NCBI RefSeq assembly: GCF_003589595.1
Contig: NW_020653900.1
Location: 4,615,600-4,679,599 of the forward strand
Direction of reading: 5' to 3'
DNA length: 64,000 bases
DNA from: Hyposmocoma kahamanoa
Lineage: Eukaryota; Arthropoda; Insecta; Lepidoptera; Cosmopterigidae
Positions 24,101 to 32,929 of this stretch are shown piece by piece. The notes under the pieces are model-generated. The model did not search any database and had not been told where the DNA came from. It saw nothing but the letters and a program-made list of their open reading frames with translations. The number at the start of each line of letters is the position of its first letter. The first letter of the stretch is position 1. Position numbers and translations under genes: made by a program.

Positions 24101-24615
24101 TTACACTATACACTAGATAGATATTAAAATGTTTTATTTGAAATCTAATCCGGCTATTGTTGTTGAAATGTATATGAATAAAATATGATGTTGATACTAG
24201 TAGACCAACTGTCAAAATAAGAATAAAAAATGCAATAACGCAATTAGTAATCATTAGAATGTCATAACATTCACAATACAGACATTTTTTGGGAAAATTT
24301 TATCTTTACAAGCTATCGATAAAACTATCGACAATAACTTCATTACTATTTGAAATTTTATGAATACTGGTAATCCTACAAATGTCATTTTACTCCGTCT
24401 TTAAAAACTTGTCCCTTATCACACATTCAACATAGTACTGGATTTCAGGCAAAGTGTTCTGCGCATCGTGTAGCTCCAACTCCATCCCGCTGCCGCGCTT
24501 TGGCCAGCTGAAGCCCGTGCGGGTCTGCGACGAGTGCTTCGCCCACAACGCACTGGTCTGCCGCGCTCCCTCCGCCACACACGCCGTCCCCTCGCCACCC
24601 GCGCAGTTGCGGTGA
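2991..24615 (+). CDS. Lst2: Lateral signaling target protein 2 (LST-2/ZFYVE28) orthologue, 3' 11 exons
   Basis: Eleven exons (2991-3128, 10056-10246, 11726-11873, 15377-15638, 16604-16709, 17274-18665, 19936-20040, 21108-21325, 22206-22356, 23688-23815, 24449-24615) all have AG/GT borders. They join to 3006 nt, that is 1001 residues and a TGA, with consistent phases throughout. Residues 1-246 match the conserved helical N-terminal region of the family ([70 protein letters not shown]). Residues 282-745 are a polar, poorly conserved linker. Residues 782-822 carry the [10 protein letters not shown] block. Residues 918-976 form a complete FYVE finger: [17 protein letters not shown] and eight zinc cysteines (927, 930, 943, 946, 951, 954, 973, 976). 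From knowledge of the family, the protein binds PI3P on endosomes and lowers EGF receptor signalling. By comparison with the family roughly 60-70 N-terminal residues are missing, and they must be encoded upstream of the window. Confidence 0.95.
3492..3566 (+). repeat. Direct tandem duplication, 40-bp period
   Basis: TAGTATCCTTAAGAATTCTA and the following ACATATAACAGAT occur twice in a row 40 bases apart with no mismatch in the shared part. Confidence 0.85.
5630..5828 (+). repeat. AACCGACTT repeat (copy 2, partial)
   Basis: It contains the AGGTGGAATATTTTCTTCAA and GTCAAAATCGGTTCACAAAT landmarks and ends near TTTTGAAGTCAGTTAATAA. Confidence 0.55.
6421..7930 (-). mobile_element. 5'-truncated non-LTR retrotransposon (jockey/CR1-like) with poly(A) tail
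   Basis: An open frame 7928-6474 of 484 codons encodes a reverse transcriptase without interruption. Motifs are [53 protein letters not shown] and the catalytic FGYADDSTV. The endonuclease region is missing (5' truncation). On the plus strand 21 T at 6421-6441 mark the 3' poly(A) tail just after the stop. It lies antisense in Lst2 intron a-b. The uninterrupted frame and clean tail suggest a recent insertion. The clade assignment is from general motif resemblance only. Confidence 0.88.
7985..8395 (-). repeat. AACCGACTT repeat (copy 3)
   Basis: It carries the landmarks TTGTGAACCGATTTTGATGA and AATATTCCACCTCTAG, with an internal insertion between about 8145 and 8330. Confidence 0.5.
8461..8685 (+). 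repeat. tRNA-derived SINE (copy 1)
   Basis: The head resembles a tRNA with an A box (TGGCCGAACGGTTA) and B box (GGTTCGATTCTC). The body is GGGAGAAATATTTGTATG to CATGGCACCCGCGATA and ends in a TTATTATT run. The same unit recurs at 21885, 30624, 36455, 56055 and 62190. Confidence 0.75.
9399..9600 (-). repeat. Dispersed repeat also at 32400
   Basis: It shares, in opposite orientation, GTAGTGAACGCCTGGTG-like, CACGACTGCACATGG-like and GAAAGACTTGTCTGAGCG blocks with 32400-32575. It is non-coding; the class is unknown. Confidence 0.45.
10056..10246 (+). CDS. Lst2: Lst2 exon b
   Basis: The acceptor is acattccag and the donor is gtaaat. The exon encodes [20 protein letters not shown]... to ESLKIFDR and ends in phase 2. 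It carries the CLAAGS(S/A)IMNRE family block. The stretch between REQC and ESLKIFDR (about 16 residues) is the variable loop of the domain. Confidence 0.95.
10725..11015 (+). repeat. tRNA-like repeat of the CAAAGATC family (copy 1)
   Basis: A unit with a degenerate tRNA-like core (CTCAATTGGAGAGCG ... GTTCGAATCAAAGG) between ACAAATGGCGCTACGGC and an ATCGTGATATGCAATAAAC-type end. Further copies are listed separately. Confidence 0.5.
11379..11548 (+). repeat. G-rich then C-rich mirrored low-complexity tract
   Basis: Runs of three to seven G (11379-11450, repeats of GGTCGGTTGGGG) are followed at once by runs of C (11451-11548, repeats of CCCCCTAACC). The two halves are roughly self-complementary, so a hairpin or a G-quadruplex on either strand is possible. 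It lies in Lst2 intron b-c. Confidence 0.75.
11726..11873 (+). CDS. Lst2: Lst2 exon c
   Basis: The acceptor is ttgtttcag and the donor is gtaata. The exon completes the split Arg codon, then reads [20 protein letters not shown] and onward through [18 protein letters not shown]. It ends in phase 0. Confidence 0.95.
12469..12501 (+). repeat. Hairpin
   Basis: ACAGTGTAAATGG and CCATTTACACTGT pair as a 13-bp perfect stem with a short loop. Confidence 0.5.
13474..13689 (-). pseudogene. Possible transposase fragment, unrecognised
   Basis: 71 codons ([40 protein letters not shown]) look like real protein composition and recall the C-terminal part of THAP/P-element-type transposases, but I cannot name a family firmly. 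It is antisense in Lst2 intron c-d and has no splice partner that I can see. Confidence 0.25.
15377..15638 (+). CDS. Lst2: Lst2 exon d
   Basis: The acceptor is caattccag and the donor is gtgagt. The exon encodes [20 protein letters not shown], then [20 protein letters not shown] and [18 protein letters not shown]. It is the most conserved part of the N-terminal domain and ends in phase 1. Confidence 0.95.
15639..16603. other. Lst2 intron d-e
   Basis: One LINE-tail repeat (15806-16120); nothing else recognised. Confidence 0.6.
15806..16120 (+). repeat. LINE-tail-like 300-bp repeat (copy 2)
   Basis: Sense copy in Lst2 intron d-e with CAGGGAAGTACTGCCACC, GACGGGCGCAGTGGCAGT and the terminal CGACTTGTTCGTCCCGTCAC. 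Confidence 0.6.
16604..16709 (+). CDS. Lst2: Lst2 exon e
   Basis: The acceptor is gtgtttcag and the donor is gtatat. The exon encodes [20 protein letters not shown] and on to DLYTQS, leading from the conserved domain into the linker. It ends in phase 2. Confidence 0.9.
16710..17273. other. Lst2 intron e-f
   Basis: AT-rich; no feature recognised. Confidence 0.6.
17274..18665 (+). CDS. Lst2: Lst2 exon f, 1392-nt linker exon
   Basis: The acceptor is cctattcag and the donor is gtaagt. The exon encodes residues 282-745, rich in Ser, Asn, Asp and Glu, with no recognised domain; it looks intrinsically disordered. Near its end is a basic patch ([15 protein letters not shown]) followed by [20 protein letters not shown]. 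An upstream ATG at 17260 is intronic and not the start. A long central exon of low conservation is usual for this family. Confidence 0.92.
18666..19935. other. Lst2 intron f-g
   Basis: tRNA-like repeat copy 2 at its left. The segment 19470-19800 has a composition suggesting antisense LINE debris (CATCTTTCACACCATAACGC), without a usable frame. Confidence 0.5.
18715..18940 (+). repeat. tRNA-like repeat of the CAAAGATC family (copy 2)
   Basis: The core CCGCAGCTCAGTTGGGAGAG ... GGAATCGAGTCG looks like tRNA A and B boxes, but it sits in the repeat context (GTGCTACGGCAAAAAAGC upstream). It lies just after Lst2 exon f. Confidence 0.5.
19936..20040 (+). CDS. Lst2: Lst2 exon g
   Basis: The acceptor is ttttttag and the donor is gtgagt. 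The exon encodes [20 protein letters not shown] and [15 protein letters not shown], an Ala/Gln-rich helical stretch that precedes the [10 protein letters not shown] block in this family. Confidence 0.9.
20041..21107. other. Lst2 intron g-h
   Basis: No feature recognised. A short GC-richer part at 20920-21000 has no open frame of note. Confidence 0.55.
21108..21325 (+). CDS. Lst2: Lst2 exon h
   Basis: The acceptor is aaattccag and the donor is gtacag. The exon encodes [20 protein letters not shown], then [14 protein letters not shown] and a Pro/Glu-rich tail. This block is a conserved LST-2 signature outside the FYVE finger. The frame stays open into the intron, but the FYVE exons require the splice. 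Confidence 0.93.
21326..22205. other. Lst2 intron h-i
   Basis: SINE copy 2 in antisense; otherwise AT-rich. Confidence 0.6.
21885..22075 (-). repeat. tRNA-derived SINE (copy 2)
   Basis: An antisense copy in Lst2 intron h-i with head, B box (GGTTCGATTCCTG) and CCATGGCACC body. Confidence 0.75.
22206..22356 (+). CDS. Lst2: Lst2 exon i
   Basis: The acceptor is gaattgcag and the donor is gtattt. The exon encodes [20 protein letters not shown], a run of Pro and Ala, then [11 protein letters not shown]. It is a short disordered segment before the FYVE finger. Confidence 0.88.
22357..23687. other. Lst2 intron i-j
   Basis: A transposon end at 23000-23110 with repeated TATCCGGCCGGATA-like palindromes and CCGTTTCATCTCT, and a small inverted repeat TAGATGGCGCT/AGCGCCATCTA at 23228-23260. 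Confidence 0.45.
23688..23815 (+). CDS. Lst2: Lst2 exon j, first half of FYVE finger
   Basis: The acceptor is tcaatcgcag and the donor is gtacgg. The exon encodes the WVPD motif, the CMRC zinc pair and RRRHHCRHC with the PI3P-binding basic motif. It ends in phase 1 within the invariant Gly codon. Confidence 0.96.
23816..24448. other. Lst2 intron j-k, inside the FYVE finger
   Basis: AT-rich; no feature recognised beyond a GCATCCAGAGTAGTTATTGG-type segment of unknown origin. Confidence 0.55.
24449..24615 (+). CDS. Lst2: Lst2 last exon, second half of FYVE finger and stop
   Basis: The acceptor is gatttcag. The exon encodes [20 protein letters not shown], then [11 protein letters not shown] with the last two zinc pairs, a short tail and TGA at 24613-24615. 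The 3' UTR length is unclear: AATAAA hexamers occur at 25523 and near 27471, and I cannot choose between them. Confidence 0.96.
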
Positions 24616-24904
24616 AATTCCGCTCTTATCTACTCGCACTAAAGGCTTGTTTACATTAATTCATTTTAATACGTTTCGGTGTCTTTCAATTCCTCAATAC
24701 ATAAAAGAAAACCTACATTGACAACAGGAACTATATTAAATAACAAACTGATATATAGACGATCCGTACCAGTACGATTAAGATAGTTCTGGAATCCAGC
24801 TACTGGATTGTAACTCATCATTAAACATTTATAAAGACAAACATAACATCAAGTCAAAATTTGCGTGCAGTAGCAACAGATTACGAAAATAATTGTAACT
24901 TCTT

Positions 24905-25192
24905 ATAAAAAACCGACCTCAAAAGTGGTGGAATGACATCTATTTGCCAAGTTTCATTGAAATCGTTTACCGGAACTTTCCGGTAACACTTGCACGAAAC
25001 TGGATTCATCACCTAGTTAGCCACCCTTAGAGGTGCAATATTTTCTTCAATTTAAATGGGACCAATACTGAGGTACCTCGTTCCAACCAAAAAAGAATCA
25101 TCAAAATCGGTTCACAAATGCGTTATCGCGTAACATACATACAAAAAAATTGTAATTCTCCACCTTTTTTTTAAAGTCGGTTAAAAAGAAGT
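24905..25192 (+). repeat. AACCGACTT repeat (copy 4, both ends present)
   Basis: It runs from AAAAACCGACCTCAAAAGTG to TTTAAAGTCGGTTAAAAAG and is the clearest full-length copy, about 290 bp. It lies 290 bases past the Lst2 stop codon. Confidence 0.65.
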
Positions 25193-25816
25193 AAAAACGC
25201 TATCATGTTGAAAAACGAACTACTATTGGTTGATTAAACACAGCTTCTACGCTCCAGTTTAATATGTAACGGTAATAGTGTGTTACTGTAAAACGTGGCA
25301 TGTGCGTTGCGATACCACTCTTGTAACGTCATAAAGTAGGTTGTGTAGTCCGAAGTGAAGGCTCATGTTGATTTGTCTTACTTTTTTAAACTCAACGTCT
25401 CATAAAATTACTTCATTTAATTTTTACTTATTGTGGGAAATGACAGGAAGTACTCTGAGCCGCGAATGGTGCCTTTAATTATAAAGTACGATTTCAAAAA
25501 GTTGAATTTTTGTGGAAATGAAAATAAAAAACCAATACTTTTTTCCAATCAAATTTAATTTAAAATTTACATCAGCCAAATGACGTATACGAGTAAAGCC
25601 ACGTGCGTTATGTAAATATTGTTGAATTTTGTCTGTTTCTCAAAAATAACAATACGAATTTCGTAACTTCATAATTGTGGGTGTTATATGAAACATACAA
25701 ACCTTAATTTTTTTAATATTGCTTCGAAGTGTTAATGGCGTAACGTAATAATTCCTAAACAATAAGTTTATAAAACTCCAGCTGGCCCACCGTGCATAAA
25801 CATCGTTTTATATAAC

Positions 25817-26081
25817 ATTATGTTCTGCATATCGCAGCCTATGTACAATAACGCAGTATTGCACAATACTACGATTTTGAACCAAGCTACAGCGACAAGG
25901 AGAGCAAGCGAATTTTATCGCGAATAAAGCACCCATCTTCCTATGTTTTATACGTAAGAAGTTTGCTGTTTCGTTCACGATAAAGTTTCGCTTGCTCAGC
26001 TTGTCGCTGTATGCTTCAAAGTAGTAGTATCCTAGAATACTGCGTTATTGTACAAATGGCAGCAATACAGGACATAAAATA
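25817..26081 (+). mobile_element. Foldback MITE downstream of Lst2
   Basis: The outer arms pair (GTACAATAACGCAGTATT at 25843 with its complement ending 26053), as do inner blocks (ACAGCGACAAGGAGAGCAAGCG with a TCGCTTGCTCAGCTTGTCGC-like partner). It lies 1.2 kb past the Lst2 stop and could be in its 3' UTR. The outer limits are approximate. Confidence 0.55.
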
Positions 26082-28528
26082 CGGGATTAATTGTAAAATA
26101 CTAACAACCTCGTAGGACTATATTACTAACACGATAAACAATAACTTTTGTTCCTTTTAATAATTCATCAGTTTTTACTTTCGTGCAAAAATAAAAATAT
26201 TTGAATAGATCGCTCTAACCATACCTCTGTGCGGTAGCAAAAGGAAGTAAATGGCTGTCGCTTGCACGTTAAAACTTACTAACAAATTCAGATCTAAAAA
26301 GTATCAGATAGTACAACAAAAACTTTTTGGTCAATTTATTATGTTTTGTAAAAAGTCATGGAACAAAAGTGGTTGTTTACGATGTTTGGTAATATAGTCC
26401 TGTGAGGTTATTACTATTTTACAAACAAGCCTGTATACTTTGCTGTTGCAATGCTGAAATAGGGTTGGATGTAAACTTACTAAGTGCGAGTATGTTATTT
26501 CTTTCCTATGAATAAACAAATGTACCTATATAATAAGATTTTACCCAATCACACTCTCCTTCCAAATATTTTACTACTCAAAGAATAATAACTATATATT
26601 TTTTTCTATTAAAAATAAATATACGATAAAAAGTACGATATACGTCATGTTATTCCAAATAAATTATCAGTAGCCCTCCTTAGATTTATTGACATTAAGC
26701 ATCTATAAGGGAGCTATCAAATTAGACGCTTGTAGAAGCGCTGCTAATTTTCATGCAATATGAGCGCCACAGTTGTGACACGCGCGCACCACTTTTGCAG
26801 TAAGATTTAGTGAAGTATGACGTAACGCGCGGCTGCCGCGTCACAGTTTTGCCACTACAGCGATTCTTTAAGCATCTAATTTGAGGGTCCTGTATTTTCT
26901 TTGGCGTATATTATGTATTTTCAAACAATAATACGCTATGGAAAAGACTTGTTTACTAATGTAGAAATGAGCTAGCAAAGAGAAGTGGTTTATATGCCAA
27001 TTTTCGTTTCTATTGGCAATGTGGTCACTCGAAAAATAAACCAGGCTGCTGCTATACTAGGTTAAATTTAATTCGTATTATGAAACTTTTAAGTGAAGTG
27101 TTGTTAGCCATCAAAATAACTACCTTTTACTATGGGAACCTCTCATAACACATTATAGTCTACTGTTATTTTCGACGATTATACGTTTTTTAAGGTTGAT
27201 TTTGTTTTATGATTTCAGAGGGTTTCCCGTAATAAAATTAGTTATATGTTAAGTGTGTTGACCATTACTTGAGACCCTTAAATACAAATTTCATTATATT
27301 TATGTAAACGAAATGTACTACTTCACCTTAATCTATTTTGACAGGTGATAGCAGATGTTATGATTATGAGATATAAATAAAATATTCTAGATAAATAAAT
27401 TGATGACATGTTTTCCGTATTGACTGATTTGAAAATTTCGTGAATTTCTTAATATATCTTTTAATAAAAGATCTCTGTTGTGTGGCTGTGTCTTGGATAG
27501 CCATCGAGACTCGGCCAGCATGACGTGATGTAAAGCTTGAGCCATCATAGATTGTGTTGAAAATTCTTAAATTTCTTCAGCGCGAGTTATATATGAACGT
27601 AGGATTCAAACAAAGCTCACAATGAACCACACTGTTGAACTGGCAGTGATATTGTGTTTGTAGCATTTGAACGGTTAAGCCAATCAGTAGGGCTAGCACG
27701 ACAGGGCGCGACTTGCACGAGAGCGAGTTTCAGATACGACGAGAACATTTGACTTTTTCTCTTTTTTAGATTTGATATAAATAACTTCGTCTAAATCTTC
27801 TGCCTCTCTTTCCTTCGATCTTCCCTTAAAAAAACTGTCGTACCACATGCCTATACATTTTTACCCTGCGGTTCTCTGTTGTTTTTTATTTCTGCACTAT
27901 GAAAACTTCACTGTAACATTATTGGAAATTAAATACAATAATTGCAATACTATAAGTAACGAGTTATGTCCAATTGTAATTATTTTGTCTTGCGGTTCGA
28001 TAGGGATTGGACTCTACTTACTAATAGTTAACTAGATTTGTTGTTAGCACAATCGGTGGTGGCGGTATAAATGACACGCTTTACTGCTCAAGTAAAATAT
28101 CTTGATTGTTTTTGTAATGAATATTCTCAATGATTAACCTTTCTTTATGTATCGTTGTTCTTCATGTGTCGAGGTTTAAACCAGGCTTCGAATTTATCAA
28201 GATAGTTATTTTCTTTGGTAATGTTGATAATTATATATCCGATAATTATACACACTGAATCATAGTTTTGTCTCTAATTTTCTACTAAAATGACAAACAG
28301 TGAGTGAGTAAATATAAGCACGAAGAATAATCTTTGTCAGACTTAGTTTGTGATTTTTCTGAAATTGACATTTCGACACATTTGGAAACAAACACATGGC
28401 ACGACGTTGCTAGCAGTAGCATTTTGTGGTTCCAATCAATTTTATAAATTAAATACAAAAAATTAAATATCAATGATAATTATCATTTAAATAGTTGAAT
28501 ATTTTGATGAGACATAACAGCTAACTTA

Positions 28529-28918
28529 GGCCGGCCACATACGGTCGGAATTCGATATCGAAATTCCGTTTCGGAATATGGATTCGAGATTCCGTATGTA
28601 CATCACACACATACGTTTGTTTCCGTTCGGAATAATAAGGCTCAGCTGAGAGACGCGAGGCATTGAGTCCAGTAGAACTCGCAGCGAAAATACGTATGGA
28701 ATTTATGACTGTATGTTGCGACCCTACAAAATTTTTGGAAGACATGCATTCGGAACAACTTTTTCCGTGCGGAATTCCATATGACAGAAAAAATTTCGAA
28801 CGGAATAGTATTGTATGTGTGTGATAAGTCCGTGATTTGTATGGTTTTGCCGCCTTCGAAATTACGAAAATTCCGAAACGGGATTTCGAAACGGGATTCG
28901 ATCTGTATGTGGCCGGCC
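28529..28918 (+). mobile_element. 390-bp MITE with GGCCGGCCACATAC ends
   Basis: The inverted ends GGCCGGCCACATAC are flanked by TTA on both sides (28526-28528, 28919-28921), the duplication expected of PIF/Harbinger-type elements. Both subterminal regions carry GGAATTCG-like and CGTTTCGGAATT repeats. It is non-coding. Confidence 0.7.
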
Positions 28919-29356
28919 TTACCTTGGTTTTGTATTTCAAAGGCTGAGAAGTTACTTTTGGAGTAAACGAGCATTGTTCACATTTTTTATTGCACTAATC
29001 GAAATAATAAGTTTTTAATGTCGAGGAACGGCGGTAGTCCTACGGGAGTACGATTGTTTCTCAATAGAGAAGTCCATAATTCGGATCCATTTGGCTGCAT
29101 GTGCCCATGACTTCAATTTGTAACTAGTAAGCGTTAGTTACGTTGTGATGAAGTCTGCACGACGAATAAGGTTCACAACCCTTACAAGAGACCCTTGCTC
29201 AACAGTGGAACGTAAAATGGGTCGATCATAATGACGATGTTATGGCTTAAACTACAATGCTTACCATCGTGGTGAAAGGGTTTGCCAATCGGCGTAAGGT
29301 ACACGCCGATTGTTGTCCAGGATGCACCAGAAGTACCGGAGCGAATGGTACAGGGC

Positions 29357-29458
29357 CAAGAGCATGTCAAGCTTGACACTTAAGATTTAATTCCAACTCA
29401 ATGCCGCTTACGATAAGAACGGTTCAAAGTATAAAGTGTCAAGCTTGACATGCTCTTG
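29357..29458 (+). mobile_element. 102-bp MITE, copy 1
   Basis: It has perfect 21-bp inverted ends beginning CAAGAGCATGTCAAGCTTG, each containing the palindrome GTCAAGCTTGAC. It is the same length as the reverse-oriented copy at 35033-35134, differing at about ten positions. Confidence 0.75.
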
Positions 29459-30526
29459 ACTGTACGTCGTGCGGGGAGGCTGCTTTCGTGTACCCCTTTG
29501 TTAGGTTCATGACTTTTTATTTTCTTGCTCAAAAATTCCCATTGGTAACGCAAGTTATTTATGACTGTGTTGTTATTGGATGAAGTTTGTATACTGAGTA
29601 GCCTCATCACATTCGGACAAATTAAATTTCTCAGCCTTTAACTATTGATTGTATTATCATTTTATCGCAGTGGTCAATACATTTCATCTATACATAGAAA
29701 TGAAACATATATTCAATAAGTGTTTTCAAAATGTTTATATTTTTACTGACAAAAATTGCATTATCTTTTTAGTTTAATAAATAAAATAAAAAAGTCCTTT
29801 TTAAAAAATTCCATAATTTTTATATTCAAAACTGTTAGTTTTAAGTTATAACTATTTTAAGTGTTACAAAATATAAAAAAAAGTTTTATGTACATTTTGT
29901 AAAGATTACGTGTTTAAGTGGTTAGCCACATAGTATGGTTTCTTTAAGATATATCTTAGTGTAGTTTTTTGTATAATAGAAAGCCGTTCATCATAGATAC
30001 TACATAATATTGTTTCACGACCATTGTGGGAGTAAGCCACTGTTACAGATTTTAAAATTGTAAATAAATGTCATATATTAGATATAAACGTGTTTTGTTT
30101 TTTTTAAAATATCAAGTGACGGGACGAACAAGTCGTGTGCTAACGCCGGTTTAAAATTTACTAATTAAAATTACATGTTTCATATCCAAGCACGGATGCC
30201 CTCAGTTTTAAATGAAAAACGTATTAACTGCCGACCACTCACTACAGCGCGGATAAGCGACAAATGGTGAAATATCCGTTTTAAATAGCAAAAGGTAGAG
30301 CACAAAATTAATCCACAATTAAAATTAGTTAACGTACTCGACTTATCGGAACTTACCCTAACGATGCATAGCTGAAATATCACTAAACAATTTCAATTTT
30401 TCAAAACTGGATTAAGGCTTTTTATGATATCAAAAAAATATTTTATCACTTAGCCGCGTTATATTATAGTTACCGGACGGCAGTTTTTTTAGATACCCTA
30501 TGGTCATGTAGAATTAATTTTTGTGA

Positions 30527-30835
30527 CGCCGAGTAACCGGACGAACAAGTCGTGCTCCGGGAGATAAACGACACGCCCTGTCCATAACAGTTGCCGTGCC
30601 ACTCAGAGTGTTAAATCACAAGCGCTGGCACACAGAGATCCCGGGTTCGATTGCCAGGCCGGGAGAAATATTTGTATGGCCTACATTTGTTTCTCTCGTG
30701 AGTTTGGGTGAAATTTGTCGTGTCCATGGCACCCGCGATACAGGACGCGTTATTAGTGTGTACAAATTGAGGAGCACCGCCACTGCGCCTGTCACCCTGA
30801 GAGACTAAGTTCACAAATTCGCGTGCCTTATTCCA
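30527..30835 (-). repeat. LINE-tail-like repeat (copy 3), split by a SINE
   Basis: The halves 30527-30620 and 30768-30835 flank SINE copy 3. A further short start of the same unit lies at 30113-30152. Confidence 0.55.
30624..30768 (+). repeat. tRNA-derived SINE (copy 3), inserted in another repeat
   Basis: It begins at the B-box region (GGTTCGATTGCCAGGCCGGG) and runs to CACCCGCGATACAGGACG. The flanking sequences are the two halves of one LINE-tail repeat. Confidence 0.65.
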
Positions 30836-30891
30836 GCGTGACCATTGTCCAGTTTTGGAAATTTGACTAGCCAGAAAACAGGCACTATTTA

Positions 30892-31310
30892 GTCGTTTCT
30901 AGTCGGTTCTAGTCGCAAAAAAACTAGATTTAGTCTGTCCGCCGTTCAAAAGTTATAAGGGTGTTTTACTGTCCACTCTGGAATAAGCTTATTATAGTGG
31001 CACCATTTCTCTATCTCGAGAACCACAACACTTAGCTTAGATCTTATTACACTAAAAAAAGTCGTGATTCAGTCGGTTCTAATGGTTCTAGTCGTAAAAA
31101 ACTAGATTTAGTCGTTACGCCGTTTTGAAGTTATTAACGTGTTTTATTATCCACGCTGAAATAATCTTATTCCGGCGGCACCACTTTTGAATCTCGAGAA
31201 TAACAGCTCCTAGCTTAGATCTGATTGCACCCAGAAAAGTCGTGAATTAGTCGGTTCTAGTCGCGAAATCTTAGAATTAGACGCCCCTCTGTTTAAAAGA
31301 TACAACCGAT
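30892..31310 (+). repeat. Diverged tandem repeat, 169-178 bp period
   Basis: Units start GTCGTTTCTAGTCGGTTCTA (30892), GTCGTGATTCAGTCGGTTCT (31061) and GTCGTGAATTAGTCGGTTCT (31239). Each contains a TAGATTTAGTC-like block and the first two also ATCTCGAGAA. The third unit is incomplete. Confidence 0.65.
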
Positions 31311-31859
31311 TTATTATTTTAAGGTTATACCTGTGTTAGTCTCGGAGCTCACGTACAAATTTTGCCTAATATACAGAATTTGTTATTTATTTTTTTGAAA
31401 TACATGCTATTTGAAGGTTTTAATAATGTTTAGTTTTTAATACGAGATTAATTTGGTCGAGTATTACTTCTTCTTAGTCGTTTTCTTCATTGCTGAGGGT
31501 CGTGTCCCTGAAAGGTTTTCGAGCCTTTATGGACGTTTTTTCTTCCATCTTGTTCTGTCTACGGCCTCTCTCAGGACAGTTGTTATAGGGAGGCAAGTGA
31601 GGGTGATCACTTGGTCACTCCATCGGCTACATGTCACGCGTCCTAGAGATACACGGTGTCCCTAAGGGTTTTAATATTTTTTTTTATGAATTAAGTTTTT
31701 TGCTTATTGGCAGCCTATACGAAACGGCAGATAAGCTCCAAGAGAGTAGCCTTAGCTTACTATGGTATAGTCACAAGAGTAAGAGGCCGTTTTTTATTAT
31801 TCAGGCCGATGCAGGAGATGCTGCATGGTTCGCATCCAGCCGCCTCGAATGAATTTTTT

Positions 31860-32135
31860 TTATTTTTTTTTTTATTGTGACTCGGCAAAATGACTGCACC
31901 GCGCCTGATGGAAAGTGCGAATACAGTCCAAAGATGAGAGTAACGGATGGAAAACACAAATATCTTCACTCCGTCACTATCATTTTGCCGGTCTGGCCAA
32001 ATGCTTCTTCACACTACGTTTGAAGGACCCGATGTTATAGAGGGGAGGGAATACATGCGCCGGGAGTTGGTTCCACAATTTGATGGTTCGGCATAAAAAC
32101 GAATTGCCAAACTTTTTAGTGCGGGACGGTATTGA
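31860..32135. repeat. Probable transposon-derived segment, class unclear
   Basis: A T-rich run, then GACTCGGCAAAATGACTGCA ... CATTTTGCCGGTCTGGCC and GGGAGTTGGTTCCACAATTT. The last block resembles coding ends of LINE reverse transcriptases seen elsewhere here (6600, 53760). No open frame survives. Confidence 0.3.
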
Positions 32136-32399
32136 ATCGAATGAATGATAACCTACTTACAGTTTATTTAACAAACAATCCACAGCTATCAATCAAAAAC
32201 AGAAACAATAGTGACAATAACAAGAAAAGGCTCCAAAGCCAAGTACATTTAAATTTAGAATTTAAAACTGAACTGCTAAAAAGGCTGTATAAAATATACC
32301 TATAAAAAAAACTTTGTAGCGACTGCTGTGATTCGCTACAATGGCAATAAAACATCGTGATAGTCAATAAACTTCATATTACAAATTAAGGATTTTTCA

Positions 32400-32575
32400 A
32401 TTGTGGCTGAGTGCGCCAACGTCGGCGCAAGCGCTCACACAAATCTTTCATTTATGAGCATTCGGCTCCGCACGACTGCACACGGCGTGCAACGTTATTT
32501 TCACCTCTCTGAGCGCGTGCTTAGGTTTCTTTTTCCTCGTAGTGAGCGCCTGGTGCCATTAGTCAGATTTAGTAG
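32400..32575 (+). repeat. Dispersed repeat also at 9399
   Basis: It is the counterpart of the minus-strand copy at 9399-9600, slightly shorter. It ends at GTGCCATTAGTCAGATTTA. Confidence 0.45.
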
Positions 32576-32929
32576 GCTATTATACCGTAGGTATTTTCGA
32601 TTTTGTGTGAGAGTGATATATCTGTTACATAGTAATTATTAATAGCAATCTGTGGCTATAGTACCTACCAAAATCACTAGATACGCCGTTTATCTCTAGG
32701 TTGCGTGACAAGTTAAATAATAAAAGTAGTCAGCGAAATTAGGTAGATAATATCTACTAAATTAATGTTTAGTCTTCTTTTTTAGGTACAGGCCATTTAA
32801 TGTCTTTCTCGTAAATGTTGTGTTTCTTGTTATTTGAATTGGATTCGTAACATTTCGATCGCAAAACGTTCCTAAAAAAAACACAATTGTTAGTATACGT
32901 ACTATAGCCGAAGTATAAAAAGTATTTGG

